From Alphaproteobacteria bacterium (lineage in GTDB: Bacteria > Pseudomonadota > Alphaproteobacteria > UBA828): DNA of 7,100 nt. The notes beneath the pieces are model-generated. The model searched no databases. It was given only the letters and a program-made list of their open reading frames with translations, and was not told the DNA's origin. The stretch is from assembly GCA_029937205.1 (NCBI GenBank), contig JAPYQV010000140.1, positions 1 through 7,100 of the forward strand, in the 5' to 3' direction. The first letter of the stretch is position 1. Every line of letters starts with the position of its first letter. The position numbers were made by a program, and so were the translations under genes. Shown here piece after piece: positions 6,701 through 7,100 of this stretch.

Positions 6701-6706
6701 GGCGCG

Positions 6707-6712
6707 TCCTCC
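6707..6712 (-). promoter_or_regulatory. Strong Shine-Dalgarno (GGAGGA) before the 59-residue frame
   Basis: TCCTCC on the plus strand reads GGAGGA on the minus strand, 6 bases before the ATG at 6700. It decides the choice of this start over the longer frame beginning at 6865. Confidence 0.55.
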
Positions 6713-6819
6713 AATGTACGATTCATGTTTAAATTTTATTAAATTGCCGCGCGCAGCGAAACGTAAACCAATTGTCTTTGACGTTGGCTCGGATGTTCCG
6801 TTCTGACATGCACGGCAAC

Positions 6820-7037
6820 CTCGCAAATAATCCGTATTCGGGAAACATAGGGTCTCAACGTGCAAAGCGTTTGCGAGGACGGTACAAAATTGTGATAGCG
6901 CATTAAGGGCGCGTCCGCAGTTACCTGATGGCCGCCTCGGAGAGCGGCTGCGAAGCGATCGTCACAAATCTGTACCGTACGCTGAAACGCCTCGAACATC
7001 GCGGCCCTATGTTTCCCGAATGCGGATCACTTGCGCG
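6820..7037. repeat. Long imperfect inverted repeat (76-base arms, 66-base spacer)
   Basis: Bases 6820-6895 pair with 6962-7037 in one ungapped register (position i with 13857 minus i): by hand count, 59 of 76 positions match. The best block is 6831-6852 against 7005-7026, 21 of 22, including ATTCGGGAAACATAGGG; a second good block contains ACGGTACA and TTGTG. Read as codons, the arms give similar peptides: SVFGKHR and AFARTVQNCD in the left arm, SAFGKHR and AFQRTVQICD in the right arm (minus strand). In both, a stop codon (TAA or TGA) comes right before the first Ser codon. This could be an old inverted duplication of one segment, a non-autonomous mobile element, or a large RNA/DNA hairpin. 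No flanking target duplication was found. The spacer contains a small hairpin, GCCGC/GCGGC (6931-6935, 6944-6948). Confidence 0.75.
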
Positions 7038-7056
7038 CCAGCCAAACTGATCAGCC

Positions 7057-7074
7057 CCAATTGATTGGTCCAAT
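7057..7074. promoter_or_regulatory. Alternating CCAAT/ATTGG cluster, operator-like
   Basis: CCAAT (7057-7061), ATTGG (7064-7068) and CCAAT (7070-7074) alternate, giving two overlapping palindromes: CCAAT-TG-ATTGG and ATTGG-T-CCAAT. Such symmetric clusters often serve as dimeric repressor sites. No gene start is visible within the remaining 26 bases, so the target would lie outside the window. The arms are short, so chance is possible. Confidence 0.25.
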
Positions 7075-7100
7075 TTGAATGTTAGTGCATGGCCGGTTTT

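Noticed and set aside
6739..6999. Minus-strand 86-codon frame crossing both arms of the inverted repeat
   Set aside because: No ribosome-binding site seen before its ATG, it reads one arm in sense and the other in antisense, and the product resembles nothing I know.
6831..7026. Insertion-sequence or MITE with terminal inverted repeats at 6831 and 7026
   Set aside because: Similarity continues outward past the 22-base core to about 6820 and 7037, and no flanking target-site duplication is visible, so an element boundary is not supported.
6928..7050. Plus-strand 40-codon frame with LYRTLKRLEHRG, resembling a winged-helix (PadR-like) fragment
   Set aside because: It lies across the right arm of the inverted repeat, the left arm copy has a stop in the same frame, and the similarity covers only about a dozen residues.
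1..7100. CRISPR array, tRNA or rRNA genes
   Set aside because: No regularly spaced repeats with spacers, no cloverleaf with the conserved TTCGANTC-type arm, and no rRNA-like stretch was found by reading both strands.

Overview
The window is GC-rich chromosomal DNA from a Gram-negative bacterium, most likely an alphaproteobacterium. The pointers are ATGA-type gene overlaps, two exported envelope proteins, and a peptide deformylase whose C-terminal YPMRM..SLLSFN stretch resembles alphaproteobacterial forms. I cannot name a genus from the sequence alone.

Positions 1-5131 hold a compact plus-strand operon. In order it encodes an RND/MMPL-type inner-membrane transporter (its 5' end lies outside the window), a periplasmic LolA-like protein of the 'outer membrane lipoprotein-sorting' family, an outer-membrane beta-barrel protein, and an acyl-CoA dehydrogenase. 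Junctions are a 4-base overlap, a 1-base gap and a 12-base gap, so co-transcription is very likely. The layout suggests an envelope-spanning route for a hydrophobic substrate: inner-membrane pump, periplasmic carrier, outer-membrane barrel. A soluble acyl-CoA enzyme sits beside it, so the substrate may be acyl-derived; this is inference. The dehydrogenase has no catalytic glutamate at the classical MCAD position, but has one (E246) where isovaleryl-CoA and long-chain dehydrogenases carry theirs.

Positions 5132-5600 are a rearrangement scar. An AT-rich spacer with a perfect 9-bp inverted repeat is followed by the last ~30 codons of a receiver domain (minus strand). These abut the last ~74 codons of an IS21-family IstA transposase (plus strand). 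Right of this is a complete minus-strand peptide deformylase (5600-6226) with a good Shine-Dalgarno and a 14-bp tandem duplication just upstream.

Positions 6227-7100 hold no gene that I recognise by homology. The best coding candidate is a 59-residue, one-helix membrane protein on the minus strand (6521-6700) with a near-ideal GGAGGA ribosome-binding site. At 6820-7037 there is a long imperfect inverted repeat: arms of 76 bases, 59 matching, 66-base spacer. It is unexplained by any gene and is the most distinctive non-coding structure in the window. The last 50 bases carry alternating CCAAT/ATTGG motifs that look operator-like.
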